Positions 50,707 to 61,383 of a stretch of 64,000 bases of DNA are shown here, piece after piece (positions within the stretch are counted from its first letter, which is position 1; every line of letters starts with the position of its first letter). The position numbers and the translations under genes are program-made. Source of the DNA: Streptomyces olivochromogenes (GTDB lineage Bacteria; Actinomycetota; Actinomycetes; Streptomycetales; Streptomycetaceae); NCBI RefSeq assembly GCF_001514115.1, contig NZ_KQ948454.1, positions 62,001 through 126,000 on the forward strand, given 5' to 3'. Under the pieces are notes generated by a model, which worked only from the letters and a program-made list of their open reading frames with translations, searched no databases and was not told the DNA's origin.

Positions 50707-52017
50707 GTGCCCGCCACCAAAAAGACCATCCGGCGATCGATGCTGGTCACTTCCGCCACCTTGTTGACTCTTTCGCTGACGACGACGGTCCCCGTCTTCG
50801 CGGCCGACAAGCCGTCGTCGTCACCGTCGCCGACGGCGAGCCCGAGCGCGACTCCCCCGGCGAACATGTCGACGGTGGGCGGAGCGCGGCTGGGAGAGGC
50901 CGGGACCCAGGTGGCTCTCGGCGCGGGCGCCCCGGTGCTGCCCAAGGACGTGACCGCGCGCTCCTGGATCGTCACCGACGCCGAGTCGGGCGACGTGCTG
51001 GCCGCCCACAACGCGCACTGGCGGCTGCCCCCGGCGAGCACGCTGAAGATGCTCTTCGCCGACACCGTGCTGCCGAAGTTCCCCAGGACCGAGCAGCACA
51101 AGGTCGCCGTCACCGACCTCTCGGGCATCGGCGCGGGCTCCAGCATGGTGGGGATAAAGGAGGAGGAGACGTACAGCGTGCACGACCTGTGGCTCGGTGT
51201 CTTCCTGCGCTCGGGCAACGACGCCGTGCACGTGCTGTCGGCGATGAACGGCGGCGTCGAGCAGACGGTGAAGGACATGCAGGCGCACGCCGAGGACCTG
51301 CAGGCCCTCGACACGCATGTGGTCAGCCCCGACGGCTACGACCAGCCGGGCCAGGTGTCGTCGGCGTACGACCTGACGCTGTTCGCCCGTTCCGGACTGC
51401 AGAAGAAGGACTTCCGGGAGTACTGCTCGACGGTGCGGGCGAAGTTCCCGGGCGAGACGAAGAAGAACGACAAGGGGAAGACGACCCGCGAGTCCTTCGA
51501 GATCCAGAACACCAACCGGCTGCTGACCGGTGACGCCGACATCTCCACGTACCAGGGCATCGCGGGGGTGAAGAACGGCAACACCACCAACGCGGGCGCC
51601 ACCTTCACCGGTGTCGCCGAGCGGAACGGCAAGGTGCTGCTGGTCACCGTGATGAACCCGGAGAAGGACGAGCACAACGAGGTCTACAAGGAGGCCGCGC
51701 GGCTGCTCGACTGGGGCTTCAGCGCGGCCGGCAAGGTCACACCGGTGGGTGAGCTGGTGCCGCCGAAGGGCGTCGACACCGGCGCGCAGGCGGGCGCGAC
51801 CGCGTCCGCCGGGCCCAACACGCCGGTGTCGTCCGGAGACCGGGGAACCAAGGCCTCGTCGTCGCCGGTGGCCGCCTCCGCGGCGGCGAAGGACGGCACC
51901 AGCGGGATCGGGACCGCCCTGGCCATCACGGGTGGCCTGCTCGCCCTGGTCGCCGGCGCCGTCTTCCTCGTCAACCGCCGCTGGCCCCTCCCCGACCTGA
52001 TGCGCCGCCGCCACTGA
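50707..52017 (+). CDS. D-alanyl-D-alanine carboxypeptidase (S11 PBP) with C-terminal anchor
   Basis: 436 residues from the GTG at 50707. No Shine-Dalgarno is seen and a TGTAATTT box lies about 15 bp upstream, so the mRNA may be leaderless. Signal peptide to about AAD (residue 37). Serine PBP motifs: PASTLKML (SxxK), LRSGNDAVHVL (SxN) and GVKNGNTTNAG at the KTG position, where Thr is replaced by Asn. One C-terminal helix (ALAITGGLLALVAGAVFLV) and a basic tail anchor it outside. It trims pentapeptide stems. The gene overlaps the convergent BrkB gene by 47 bp. Confidence 0.9.
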   Translation: MPATKKTIRRSMLVTSATLLTLSLTTTVPVFAADKPSSSPSPTASPSATPPANMSTVGGARLGEAGTQVALGAGAPVLPKDVTARSWIVTDAESGDVLAAHNAHWRLPPASTLKMLFADTVLPKFPRTEQHKVAVTDLSGIGAGSSMVGIKEEETYSVHDLWLGVFLRSGNDAVHVLSAMNGGVEQTVKDMQAHAEDLQALDTHVVSPDGYDQPGQVSSAYDLTLFARSGLQKKDFREYCSTVRAKFPGETKKNDKGKTTRESFEIQNTNRLLTGDADISTYQGIAGVKNGNTTNAGATFTGVAERNGKVLLVTVMNPEKDEHNEVYKEAARLLDWGFSAAGKVTPVGELVPPKGVDTGAQAGATASAGPNTPVSSGDRGTKASSSPVAASAAAKDGTSGIGTALAITGGLLALVAGAVFLVNRRWPLPDLMRRRH

Positions 52018-52948
52018 CCTCCCCGAAGTCCCCGGGCTCCGCCGGCTCGTCGGCGTCGTCGGGGTCGTAGGGGGCGTCGTCGCGTTGCTTCGGGCCGGTG
52101 TCGGCATGTCCCGTGGCCGTCCAGGCGGCGCAGAACAGGACCAGTTTCGAGGTGAAGTTGATCCACAGCAGCAGCGCGACGGGCACGCCGAAGGCGCCGT
52201 ACATGCTCTTCGACGCCACGCCCCGCATATAGCTGCTGAGCAGCAGCTTGAGCAGTTCGAAGCCGACGGCGCCCATCAGCGCGGCGACGACGAGCCGGTG
52301 GCGCGGCGGCTCGACGCCCGGCAGCAGGGTCAGGACGTACAGGAGCACCAGGAAGTCGGTGAGTACGGCGACGGCGAACGCGGCGGACTGCAGCAGCACG
52401 CTCCCCCAGTCGTGTTCGCCGATGCCGAGCTGCCGGGCCGTCAAGCCGACCAGCGAGGACGCGACGGTGGAGACGGCGATGGTGACGAGTACGGCACCGC
52501 CGAGTCCGACGAGGATCCCGGCGTCCAGGAGCTTGCGCAGGAGGGGGTTCTCCTCCCTGTCGGGCAGTTCCCAGACCGCGCGCAGACAGTCCCGCATGGA
52601 GCCGACCCAGCCGATGCCGGTGAACAGCAGGACGGTGCCCGCGATGAGCCCGATGGTGCCGGCGTTCTGCACCAGCGCGTTGATGTCGAGCTGGTCGGAG
52701 ATGCCCGGCACCTGCTCGACGATCTTGTCCTGAAGCTCCTTCTGCCGCTGGCTGGTGAGGGTGGCGGCGGCGATCGCGGCACCGACGGTCAGCAGCGGGA
52801 AGAGCGCCACGAAGCTGATGAAGGTCATCGCGGCGGCGAGCCGCGTCCACTTCACCCGGTCCAGACGCTCGTACGACCGCCACCCGTGCGTGGCCATCAG
52901 GCGGGCGACCAACGGCCCCACGCCGGGGAGCTTTTTCAGCCAGTCCAT
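51971..52948 (-). CDS. YihY/BrkB-family membrane protein
   Basis: 325 residues from an ATG. Six hydrophobic segments: AAAMTFISFVALFPLLTVGA, GTIGLIAGTVLLFTGIGWVG, LLDAGILVGLGGAVLVTIAV, FAVAVLTDFLVLLYVLTLLP, ALMGAVGFELLKLLLSSYM and GVPVALLLWINFTSKLVLF. YGAFGVPVALLLWIN and LPDREENPLLRKL are family marks. A role in transport is suspected but unproved. Its start lies inside the end of the GtrA gene (13-bp overlap), so it is the last gene of the PAP2-UbiA-GtrA-BrkB unit. The C-terminal tail is Gly/Asp-rich and disordered. Confidence 0.9.
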   Translation of the reverse strand: MDWLKKLPGVGPLVARLMATHGWRSYERLDRVKWTRLAAAMTFISFVALFPLLTVGAAIAAATLTSQRQKELQDKIVEQVPGISDQLDINALVQNAGTIGLIAGTVLLFTGIGWVGSMRDCLRAVWELPDREENPLLRKLLDAGILVGLGGAVLVTIAVSTVASSLVGLTARQLGIGEHDWGSVLLQSAAFAVAVLTDFLVLLYVLTLLPGVEPPRHRLVVAALMGAVGFELLKLLLSSYMRGVASKSMYGAFGVPVALLLWINFTSKLVLFCAAWTATGHADTGPKQRDDAPYDPDDADEPAEPGDFGEVSGGGASGRGGASGG

Positions 52949-53382
52949 GATCCGACTCTGCCCTCACCTCGGAAAACCCATGTCCGGGTACCCCAAAAAC
53001 GCAGGACCGTGGCGAGTGCCATACCGATCCCCGCACCGGAGACCGTGTCGGCGCGTCGCGAGGTGAGCCCGAGGCCATAGTGGCTGACGGCGACGCACAG
53101 GAGCTGGACGAGGGCGCCCGCGAGGTTCACGGCGAGGAACACGAGGAAGTCGGGGCACCGCCGGGGCTCCCGCACGGGATGGTGCCGGTATGTGCCGAGC
53201 GCGTTGCCGGTGTACGCGACCGAGCAGCCCGCCACGAACGACAGCGCCTTGGCGGTGAGCGGGTCGAGGCCCAGCGGGCCGCGCAGCCACAGGAAGAGGG
53301 CGAGGTCGGCGGCGTAGGCGAGGACGCCGACGGTGGCGAAGCCCAGGAGCTCCCGGGTCAGGGGCCGCTGGGCGAGGCTCAC
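52936..53382 (-). CDS. GtrA-family membrane protein (Rv3789-like)
   Basis: 148 residues from the GTG that overlaps the UbiA stop (GTGA). Four membrane helices: ELLGFATVGVLAYAADLALF, ALSFVAGCSVAYTGNALGTY, FLVFLAVNLAGALVQLLCVA and GIGMALATVLRFWGTRTWVF, the last ending in the family FxxxRxWVF motif. In Mycobacterium a GtrA protein, Rv3789, lies next to dprE1/dprE2 and was proposed to flip decaprenyl-phosphoryl-arabinose or assist the arabinosyltransferases. The same context here suggests the same role. Confidence 0.88.
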   Translation of the reverse strand: MSLAQRPLTRELLGFATVGVLAYAADLALFLWLRGPLGLDPLTAKALSFVAGCSVAYTGNALGTYRHHPVREPRRCPDFLVFLAVNLAGALVQLLCVAVSHYGLGLTSRRADTVSGAGIGMALATVLRFWGTRTWVFRGEGRVGSWTG

Positions 53383-54323
53383 CAGTTCACGACCGCGAGC
53401 CCGTACATCGCGAGCCACACCAGTCCGATCAGGGCGAGCGCGCGGTCGCGCAGGACGACGTCCTCGGGCTCGCCCGCCGCGCCCCGGTCGGCGAAGACGG
53501 CGTACCGCAGGACGGCCAGGATGAAGGCGACCATGGACAGCTGGCGCCAGGGCAGCACCCCGGCGCTGGGCACGCCGCCCTCCTCCAGGGCCCACAGGCA
53601 GTAGCCGAGCACGGCGACCCCGGCGGCCAGCTGCCAGACGAAACGCAGATAGCCGGTGGTGTACTCGGTGAGCAGCGCGCGGGTGGCACCGGCGTTCCCG
53701 GCCAGCTGGACGGCCTCGGAGTAGCGTTTCGCCGCCACCATGAAGAGCGCGCCGAAGCCCGTGGTGATCAGGAACCAGCGGGAGAGCGGGATACCGAGGG
53801 CGAGCCCGCCGATCATCGCCCGCATCAGGAACCCGGTCGTCACGACGGCGAGGTCGACGACCAGGACGTGCTTGAGGCTGACGCAGTACGCCAGTTGCAT
53901 ACCGAGGTAGGCGGTCAGCAGTGCCGCGGTGACCGGGGAGGACAGCAGGGCGGCGGCGGTCGGGGCGAGGACGGCGAGCACGCCTCCCGCCGCGTAGGCG
54001 AGGGGGACGGGGACCTGGCCCGTGGCGACCGGGCGGTGGCGCTTGACCGGGTGGGCGCGGTCGGCTTCGGCGTCCCGGGCGTCGTTGATCAGGTAGACGG
54101 CGGCGGCGCAGGCCGTGAACAGGACGAAGACGAGCGCGAGTTGGATCACCGCGTGCCGGGAGAAGAGCTGGCCCGCCGCCGCCGGGGCCGCCACGACCAG
54201 CAGGTTCTTCACCCACTGGCGGGGGCGGGTGGTCCTGAGGAGACCCCGGGCGAGGCCGGTGAGGGTCCGCACGGGAACCGGGGCGGTCGGCGTGGGGTCC
54301 AGGAGCACCGTGCGTTCAGCCAT
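53379..54323 (-). CDS. ubiA: Decaprenyl-phosphate phosphoribosyltransferase (UbiA family, Rv3806c-like)
   Basis: 314 residues from an ATG. UbiA prenyltransferase fold with about nine helices: LRTTRPRQWVKNLLVVAAPA at the N-terminus; YLINDARDAEADRAHPVKRH with the first Asp motif; LGMQLAYCVSLKHVLVVDLA with the second Asp; then FGALFMVAAKRYSEA. The RPRQWVKN start is diagnostic of the DPPR-synthase branch, which moves phosphoribose from PRPP to decaprenyl phosphate. Overlaps PAP2 (8 bp) and GtrA (4 bp). The product would be dephosphorylated by PAP2 and epimerised by DprE1/DprE2. Confidence 0.88.
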   Translation of the reverse strand: MAERTVLLDPTPTAPVPVRTLTGLARGLLRTTRPRQWVKNLLVVAAPAAAGQLFSRHAVIQLALVFVLFTACAAAVYLINDARDAEADRAHPVKRHRPVATGQVPVPLAYAAGGVLAVLAPTAAALLSSPVTAALLTAYLGMQLAYCVSLKHVLVVDLAVVTTGFLMRAMIGGLALGIPLSRWFLITTGFGALFMVAAKRYSEAVQLAGNAGATRALLTEYTTGYLRFVWQLAAGVAVLGYCLWALEEGGVPSAGVLPWRQLSMVAFILAVLRYAVFADRGAAGEPEDVVLRDRALALIGLVWLAMYGLAVVNW

Positions 54324-54846
54324 GGCCGGCCTCGATCCAGCGGGCGCCCAGACGGGCCGTCAGGGCGCCCAGGGCGGCGCCCGCGAGCACGTCCGAGGGG
54401 TAGTGGACGCCGGCCACCAGCCGGGAGAGGCACATCGCGGCGGCGAGCGGCAGCAGCGGGCGGCCTCCGAGCGCGCCGAAGGCGACCGCCGCGGCCGTCG
54501 CGGAGGCCGCGTGGGAGCTGGGGAACGAGTGACGTCCGGCCGTGCGCACCAGCGGAACGATGTGCGCGGGGCGTGGACGGCGCACGATCCGCTTCACGCC
54601 CATGCTGGCGAGGTGCGCGGTGGCGGTGAGCGCCGTGCCGCGCAGCCACGCGCCGTACCGCCCGCGGTCGACCACCGCGCCCGTGAGTCCGGCCGCGAGC
54701 CACAGCACGCCGTGCTCCCCGCTCCAGGACAGGGCGCGTGCGACGGCCGCCACGCGTGGATCCGTGCCGCGCTCGTGGAGGGCCGACAGCAGCCGACGGT
54801 CCAGGCCGTCCCACCGTCGGCGGTCCATGTCGTCAAGGTCGTCCAT
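54316..54846 (-). CDS. PAP2-family phosphatase (Rv3807c-like, probable decaprenyl-phosphoryl-ribose 5-phosphate phosphatase)
   Basis: 176 residues from an ATG. The three PAP2 motifs are complete: KRIVRRPRP, HSFPSSHAAS and SRLVAGVHYPSDV. Four to five helices. In Mycobacterium Rv3807c sits next to the UbiA gene Rv3806c and is the presumed 5-phosphate phosphatase of the decaprenyl-phosphoryl-arabinose route. The same adjacency with overlap is kept here. First gene of the minus-strand unit, divergent from dprE1. Confidence 0.88.
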   Translation of the reverse strand: MDDLDDMDRRRWDGLDRRLLSALHERGTDPRVAAVARALSWSGEHGVLWLAAGLTGAVVDRGRYGAWLRGTALTATAHLASMGVKRIVRRPRPAHIVPLVRTAGRHSFPSSHAASATAAAVAFGALGGRPLLPLAAAMCLSRLVAGVHYPSDVLAGAALGALTARLGARWIEAGHG

Positions 54847-54988
54847 GTGATCTCACTCTTCTAGGGAGTGGCCGCAGAATTACGGAAATCTTGTACGACA
54901 TCCCATTAATCACCCATTTCGGTGAGGAGCCGCGAAGACGGGAGAGGTGAGGGCTTTATGCACCTTTTTCGCCGATACGGTCACGGTC

Positions 54989-56380
54989 ATGCCTGCCGAC
55001 ACCGCCTCCGACCCGGACGGATCCGCCTCCGACCCGGCCGAACCCGTCTCCGTCACGGGCTGGGGCCGCACCGCCCCGACCACCGCCCGTGTGGTCCGTC
55101 CGCGTACCTACGAGGAGGCGGCGGCGGCCGTCCGCGCCTGCGGGGTCCGCGGAGGCATCGCCCGGGGCCTGGGGCGGGCGTACGGGGACGCGGCGCAGAA
55201 CGCGGGCGGGGCCGTGCTCGACATGACCGGCCTCGACCGTGTCCACGCGATCGACGTCGACGGCGGGACCGTGCTCTGCGACGCGGGCGTGAGCCTGCAC
55301 CGGCTGATGGAGGTCCTGCTCCCGCTCGGCTGGTTCGTGCCGGTCACGCCCGGGACCCGCCAGGTGACCGTCGGCGGCGCGATCGGCGCGGACATCCACG
55401 GCAAGAACCACCATGTGTCCGGCTCGTTCGCCCGCCATGTCCTCTCCTTCGAGCTGCTGACCGCGGACGGCGCGATCCGCACGGTGGGCCGGGGCACCCC
55501 CCTCTTCGACGCCACCGCGGGCGGCATGGGCCTGACCGGGGTGATCCTCACGGCGACCGTCCGGCTCCAGCCCGTCGAGACCTCGCTGATGTCCGTCGAC
55601 ACCGAACGCACGGCGGACCTGGACGACCTGATGGCCCGTCTCACCGCCACGGACCACCGCTACCGCTACTCGGTCGCCTGGATCGACCTGCTCGCGCGCG
55701 GCCGCTCGACGGGACGCTCGGTGCTCACCCGCGGGGAACACGCCCCCCTGGACGCGCTCCCCCCACGCGCGCGCCGGCGCCCGCTGGCGTTCCGCCCACC
55801 GCGGTTCCCGTCCGCGCCCGCCTTCGTGCCGGAGGGGCTGCTCGGCCGCGGAACGGTGGGCCTCTTCAATGAGCTCTGGTACCGGAAGGCACCTCGCGCG
55901 CGTACCGGTGAGCTCCAGCGGATCCCGGCCTTCTTCCACCCGCTCGACGGGGTGCCGCACTGGAACCGGATCTACGGGCGCGGTGGGTTCGTGCAGTACC
56001 AGTTCGTCGTCGGGCACGGGCGGGAGGAGGCCCTGCGGCGCATCGTGCGGCGCATCGCCGAACGCCGGTGCCCGTCCTTCCTCGCCGTCCTGAAGCGTTT
56101 CGGCGAGGGCGATCCGGGCTGGCTCTCCTTCCCGATGCCGGGCTGGACCCTGGCCCTGGACATCCCCGCGAACCTGCCGCGCCTCGGCGCCTTCCTCGAC
56201 GAGCTGGACGAGGAGGTGGCCGGGGCGGGCGGACGCGTGTACCTGGCGAAGGACGCGCGGCTGCGGCCGGAACTGCTGGCCGACATGTATCCACGGCTGA
56301 CCGAATTCCGGGAACTGCGAGCCGAGTTGGACCCGCGCGGGGTGTTCACCTCCGACCTGTCCCGCCGCCTCGACCTCTAG
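54989..56380 (+). CDS. dprE1: Decaprenylphosphoryl-beta-D-ribose 2'-oxidase (DprE1 homolog)
   Basis: 463 residues from the ATG at 54989; a GATACGGT box about 12 bp upstream and no RBS suggest a leaderless mRNA. FAD-binding part: GIARGLGRAYGDAAQNAGG and VGGAIGADIHGKNHHVSGSF; substrate part ends YLAKDARLRPELLADMYPRL with the catalytic-site Lys421 (Lys418 in Mycobacterium). At the position of Cys387 of M. tuberculosis, the target of benzothiazinones, it has Ala389 (GWTLALDIP against GWNICVDFP). It oxidises the ribose 2'-OH of the prenyl-phosphoryl sugar, with DprE2 completing the epimerisation to arabinose. Confidence 0.88.
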   Translation: MPADTASDPDGSASDPAEPVSVTGWGRTAPTTARVVRPRTYEEAAAAVRACGVRGGIARGLGRAYGDAAQNAGGAVLDMTGLDRVHAIDVDGGTVLCDAGVSLHRLMEVLLPLGWFVPVTPGTRQVTVGGAIGADIHGKNHHVSGSFARHVLSFELLTADGAIRTVGRGTPLFDATAGGMGLTGVILTATVRLQPVETSLMSVDTERTADLDDLMARLTATDHRYRYSVAWIDLLARGRSTGRSVLTRGEHAPLDALPPRARRRPLAFRPPRFPSAPAFVPEGLLGRGTVGLFNELWYRKAPRARTGELQRIPAFFHPLDGVPHWNRIYGRGGFVQYQFVVGHGREEALRRIVRRIAERRCPSFLAVLKRFGEGDPGWLSFPMPGWTLALDIPANLPRLGAFLDELDEEVAGAGGRVYLAKDARLRPELLADMYPRLTEFRELRAELDPRGVFTSDLSRRLDL

Positions 56381-56434
56381 AACCGGTCGACCGTCCCGCC
56401 GCCCCGGCCTCCAGAACCGGTCGACCGTCCCGCC
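56379..56434. repeat. 22-bp direct repeat beginning at the dprE1 stop codon
   Basis: AGAACCGGTCGACCGTCCCG followed by CC occurs at 56379-56400 and 56413-56434, period 34 bp. The first copy starts in the TAG stop of dprE1; the second ends 23 bp before the dprE2 start. Confidence 0.85.
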
Positions 56435-56457
56435 TCCTCACCCCTCTAGGAGTTGTC

Positions 56458-57213
56458 ATGAAGGACGCCTTCGGAGCCCCCCAGTCCCTGCTGATCCTGG
56501 GCGGCACGTCCGAGATCGCGCTGGCCACGGCGCGCCGTCTGATCGCCCGGCGCACCCGCACGGTGTGGCTCGCCGGACGGCCCTCGCCGGCCCTGGAGCG
56601 CGACGCCGAGCACCTGCGCGCACTGGGCGCGGACGTCCGTACCCTCGCCTTCGACGCGCTCGACCCCGAGTCCCACGAGACGGTCCTCGGCAAGGTCTTC
56701 ACCGAGGGCGACCTCGACATGGTGCTGCTCGCCTTCGGGGTCCTCGGCGACCAGGCCCGGGACGAGCGGGAGCCGGTGGCCGCCGCCCGGATCGCGCAGA
56801 CCAACTACACGGGCGCGGTGTCGGCCCTGCTGGTGTGCGCGCGGGCCCTCCAGACACAGGGGCACGGCTCCCTGGTGGTGCTCTCCTCGGTCGCGGGCGA
56901 GCGCGCCCGCCGCTCCAACTTCATCTACGGGTCGAGCAAGGCGGGCCTGGACGCCTTCGCCCAGGGTCTGGGCGACGCGCTGCACGGCACCGGCGTCCAC
57001 GTGATGGTCGTACGCCCGGGGTTCGTCCGTACGAAGATGACCGCGGGGCGCGCGGAGGGACCCCTGGCCACCACGCCGGAGGCGGTCGCGACGGCGGTCG
57101 AGGTGGGGCTGCGACGGCGCTCGGAGACGGTGTGGGTGCCGGGGGCGCTGCGGCTGGTGATGGCGGTGCTGCGGCACGTACCGCGAGCGGTGTTCCGCCG
57201 CCTGCCGATCTAG
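56458..57213 (+). CDS. dprE2: Decaprenylphosphoryl-2-keto-ribose reductase (DprE2 homolog)
   Basis: 251 residues from the ATG with TAGGAG 5 nt upstream. SDR fold: LLILGGTSEIALATARRLIA is the nucleotide-binding start, as in DprE2; VVLSSVAGERARRSNFIYG has the catalytic Ser and Tyr, with SSKAGLDAF carrying the Lys; VVRPGFVRTKMT follows. It reduces the 2-keto intermediate to decaprenyl-phosphoryl-arabinose using NADH. Co-directional with dprE1, 77 bp apart. Confidence 0.88.
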   Translation: MKDAFGAPQSLLILGGTSEIALATARRLIARRTRTVWLAGRPSPALERDAEHLRALGADVRTLAFDALDPESHETVLGKVFTEGDLDMVLLAFGVLGDQARDEREPVAAARIAQTNYTGAVSALLVCARALQTQGHGSLVVLSSVAGERARRSNFIYGSSKAGLDAFAQGLGDALHGTGVHVMVVRPGFVRTKMTAGRAEGPLATTPEAVATAVEVGLRRRSETVWVPGALRLVMAVLRHVPRAVFRRLPI

Positions 57214-57223
57214 CTCGACGGCG

Positions 57224-57285
57224 GCTGTCCGGTCTCTACCGGGGCTGTCCGGCTCTACCGAGGAGGCTGTCCGGCTCGACCGCTG
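57224..57285. repeat. Degenerate triple repeat between dprE2 and the RNA-ligase-like gene
   Basis: GGCTGTCCGG occurs three times between 57224 and 57275, each followed by a TCTACCG or TCGACCG variant. It fills the gap between two convergent genes and may act as a terminator region. Confidence 0.7.
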
Positions 57286-57870
57286 CTAGCGGCTGGCGAT
57301 GGTGCCGCGCTCCACGTCCACATGGCCCGCCTGCGGTGGCACCACGGATCCGCCGAAGGCGAACTCCCGGAGCTTGCGCCACACACTGTCGGGGCCCTGT
57401 TCGTAGAGCGCGAACCCCGTGCAGGGCCACTCGGCGTCGTAGTCGGCGAGTTCATGGAACGCGCGGTCCATCGCCGCGTCGTCGATGCCGTGCGCCACCG
57501 TGACGTGCGGGTGGTACGGGAACTGCAGTTCACGCGCCACGGGACCGGAGGCGTCACGGACCCGCTGCTGGAGCCAGGCGCAGGCCTCGGCGCCCTGGAC
57601 GACCTTCACGAACACCACCGGTGACAGGGGCCGGAAGGTGCCGGTGCCCGACAGCCGCATCGGGAAGGGCCGGCCGGCCACGGCGACCGCGGTCAGGTGC
57701 GCCTCGACGGCCGGCAGGTCGGCGGCGTGGACCTCCGTCGGCGGCAGCAGGGTGACGTGCGTGGGGATGCCACAAGCCGCGGGGTCGCCGAAGCCCGCGC
57801 GCCGCTCCTGGAGCAGGCTGCCGTAAGGCTCCGGGACCGCGATCGACACGCCGATCGTTACGGTCCCCAC
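57286..57870 (-). CDS. 2'-5' RNA ligase/2H phosphoesterase-family protein
   Basis: 194 residues from the GTG at 57870, supported by AGGAG 5 nt upstream; the longer frame to 57993 adds only a GD/AT-rich repeat. The two HxT motifs of the 2H family are present: IPTHVTLLPPTEV and YHPHVTVAHGIDD, about 90 residues apart. Such proteins cut or form 2'-5' or cyclic phosphodiesters in RNA or nucleotides. Substrate unknown. Monocistronic between dprE2 and trpS. Confidence 0.85.
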   Translation of the reverse strand: MGTVTIGVSIAVPEPYGSLLQERRAGFGDPAACGIPTHVTLLPPTEVHAADLPAVEAHLTAVAVAGRPFPMRLSGTGTFRPLSPVVFVKVVQGAEACAWLQQRVRDASGPVARELQFPYHPHVTVAHGIDDAAMDRAFHELADYDAEWPCTGFALYEQGPDSVWRKLREFAFGGSVVPPQAGHVDVERGTIASR

Positions 57871-58069
57871 GTCGTCTCCTGTCGTCGTGTCCGGTGCGTC
57901 GTCGGTCGCGTCACCGGTTGCGTTGTCCTTCGCGTCGCCGGGCGCGTTGTCTGGGTTCGTACTCAGCCGTCCGGCTATCGACTGTAAGGCCACGGCTGCG
58001 TTGTGGGCAGGCGCAGCCGTAGTGATGTGCAGCGCTCTGCCCCGTGGTACGTGTGTGCGGTCGTACGCC

Positions 58070-59892
<1,823 letters not shown>

Positions 59893-59905
59893 ACCGGGAG
59901 GTGGG

Positions 59906-61351
59906 TCAGCCGAGGTCGATCTCCGGGTAGAGCGGGAACGGGGCCAGCAGGTCGGTGGCGCGGTGGGAGATCTCGTCGGAGATCTTCGGGTCCAGGACGT
60001 GCTGGGCCTTGGACGGAGCGCCCTTGGCGGTGGTGCCGGGCTCGGCGGCGGTGAGGACGCGGTCGATGAGACCGGCGATCTCGTCCATCTCGGTGGCGCC
60101 CAGACCACGGGTGGTCAGCGCGGGCGTGCCGATGCGGATGCCGGAGGTGTACCAGGCGCCGTTCGGGTCGGCGGGGATGGCGTTGCGGTTGGTGACGATG
60201 CCCGAGTCGAGCAGCGCGGACTCGGCCTGGCGGCCGGTGAGGCCGTAGGAGGACGCGACGTCGATCAGGTTGAGGTGGTTGTCCGTGCCGCCGGTGACCA
60301 GGGTGGCGCCGCGCCGCATCAGGCCCTCGGCGAGGGCGCGGGCGTTGTCGACGACGGCCTGGGCGTAGTCGCGGAACTCGGGGCGGCGGGCCTCGGCGAG
60401 CGCGACGGCCTTGGCGGCCATGACGTGCGGCAGGGGGCCGCCGAGGACCATCGGGCAGCCGCGGTCGACCTGCTCGGCGAGGCTCTCGTCGCACAGGACC
60501 ATGCCGCCGCGCGGGCCGCGCAGCGACTTGTGCGTGGTGGTGGTGACGATCTGGGCGTGCGGGACGGGGTCGAAGTCGCCGGTGAGGACCTTGCCCGCGA
60601 CCAGACCGGCGAAGTGCGCCATGTCGACCATCAGGGTCGCGCCGACCTCGTCGGCGATCTCCCGCATGATCCGGAAGTTCACCAGGCGGGGGTAGGCGGA
60701 GTAGCCGGCGACGATGATCAGCGGCTTGAACTCACGGGCCGACGTCCGCAGCGCCTCGTAGTCGATGAGGCCGGTGGCCGGGTCGGTGCCGTACGACCGC
60801 TGGTCGAACATCTTGCCGGAGATGTTCGGGCGGAAGCCGTGGGTGAGGTGGCCGCCCGCGTCCAGGGACATGCCGAGCATGCGCTGGTTGCCGAAGGCCT
60901 GGCGCAGCTCGGCCCAGTCGGCGTCGGAGAGGTCGTTGACATTGCGGACGCCGGCCTTCGCGAGGGCCGGGGCCTCGACGCGGGCGGCGAGGACGGCCCA
61001 GAAGGCGACCAGGTTGGCGTCGATGCCGGAGTGCGGCTGGGCGTAGGCGTGCTCGGCGCCGAAGAGCTCGCGGGCGTGCTCGGCGGCGAGGGCCTCGACG
61101 GTGTCGACGTTGCGGCAGCCGGCGTAGAAGCGGCGGCCGACGGTGCCCTCGGCGTACTTGTCGCTGAACCAGTTGCCCATGGCCAGCAGGGTGGCCGGGG
61201 AGGCGTAGTTCTCCGACGCGATCAGCTTGAGCATGTCGCGCTGGTCGGCGATTTCCTGACCGATGGCGTCGGCGACGCGGGGCTCCACGGCCCGGATCAC
61301 GTCGAGGGCGCTGCGGAAGGCGGTGGACTCGGTGGAAAGGGGCTCGGGCAT
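59906..61351 (-). CDS. glyA: Serine hydroxymethyltransferase
   Basis: 481 residues from the ATG at 61351, with GGAGG upstream. PLP enzyme: [57 protein letters not shown] with the Schiff-base Lys, [12 protein letters not shown] and [15 protein letters not shown]. It interconverts serine and glycine with tetrahydrofolate, feeding one-carbon metabolism. It is longer than the usual 417-430 residues, by an insert around residues 120-190. A ZTP riboswitch lies in its leader, so it is a folate-stress-controlled copy. Confidence 0.95.
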   Translation of the reverse strand: MPEPLSTESTAFRSALDVIRAVEPRVADAIGQEIADQRDMLKLIASENYASPATLLAMGNWFSDKYAEGTVGRRFYAGCRNVDTVEALAAEHARELFGAEHAYAQPHSGIDANLVAFWAVLAARVEAPALAKAGVRNVNDLSDADWAELRQAFGNQRMLGMSLDAGGHLTHGFRPNISGKMFDQRSYGTDPATGLIDYEALRTSAREFKPLIIVAGYSAYPRLVNFRIMREIADEVGATLMVDMAHFAGLVAGKVLTGDFDPVPHAQIVTTTTHKSLRGPRGGMVLCDESLAEQVDRGCPMVLGGPLPHVMAAKAVALAEARRPEFRDYAQAVVDNARALAEGLMRRGATLVTGGTDNHLNLIDVASSYGLTGRQAESALLDSGIVTNRNAIPADPNGAWYTSGIRIGTPALTTRGLGATEMDEIAGLIDRVLTAAEPGTTAKGAPSKAQHVLDPKISDEISHRATDLLAPFPLYPEIDLG

Positions 61352-61383
61352 TGACGGCCTCCGGACGTGGCGTTCAGCGTTCA

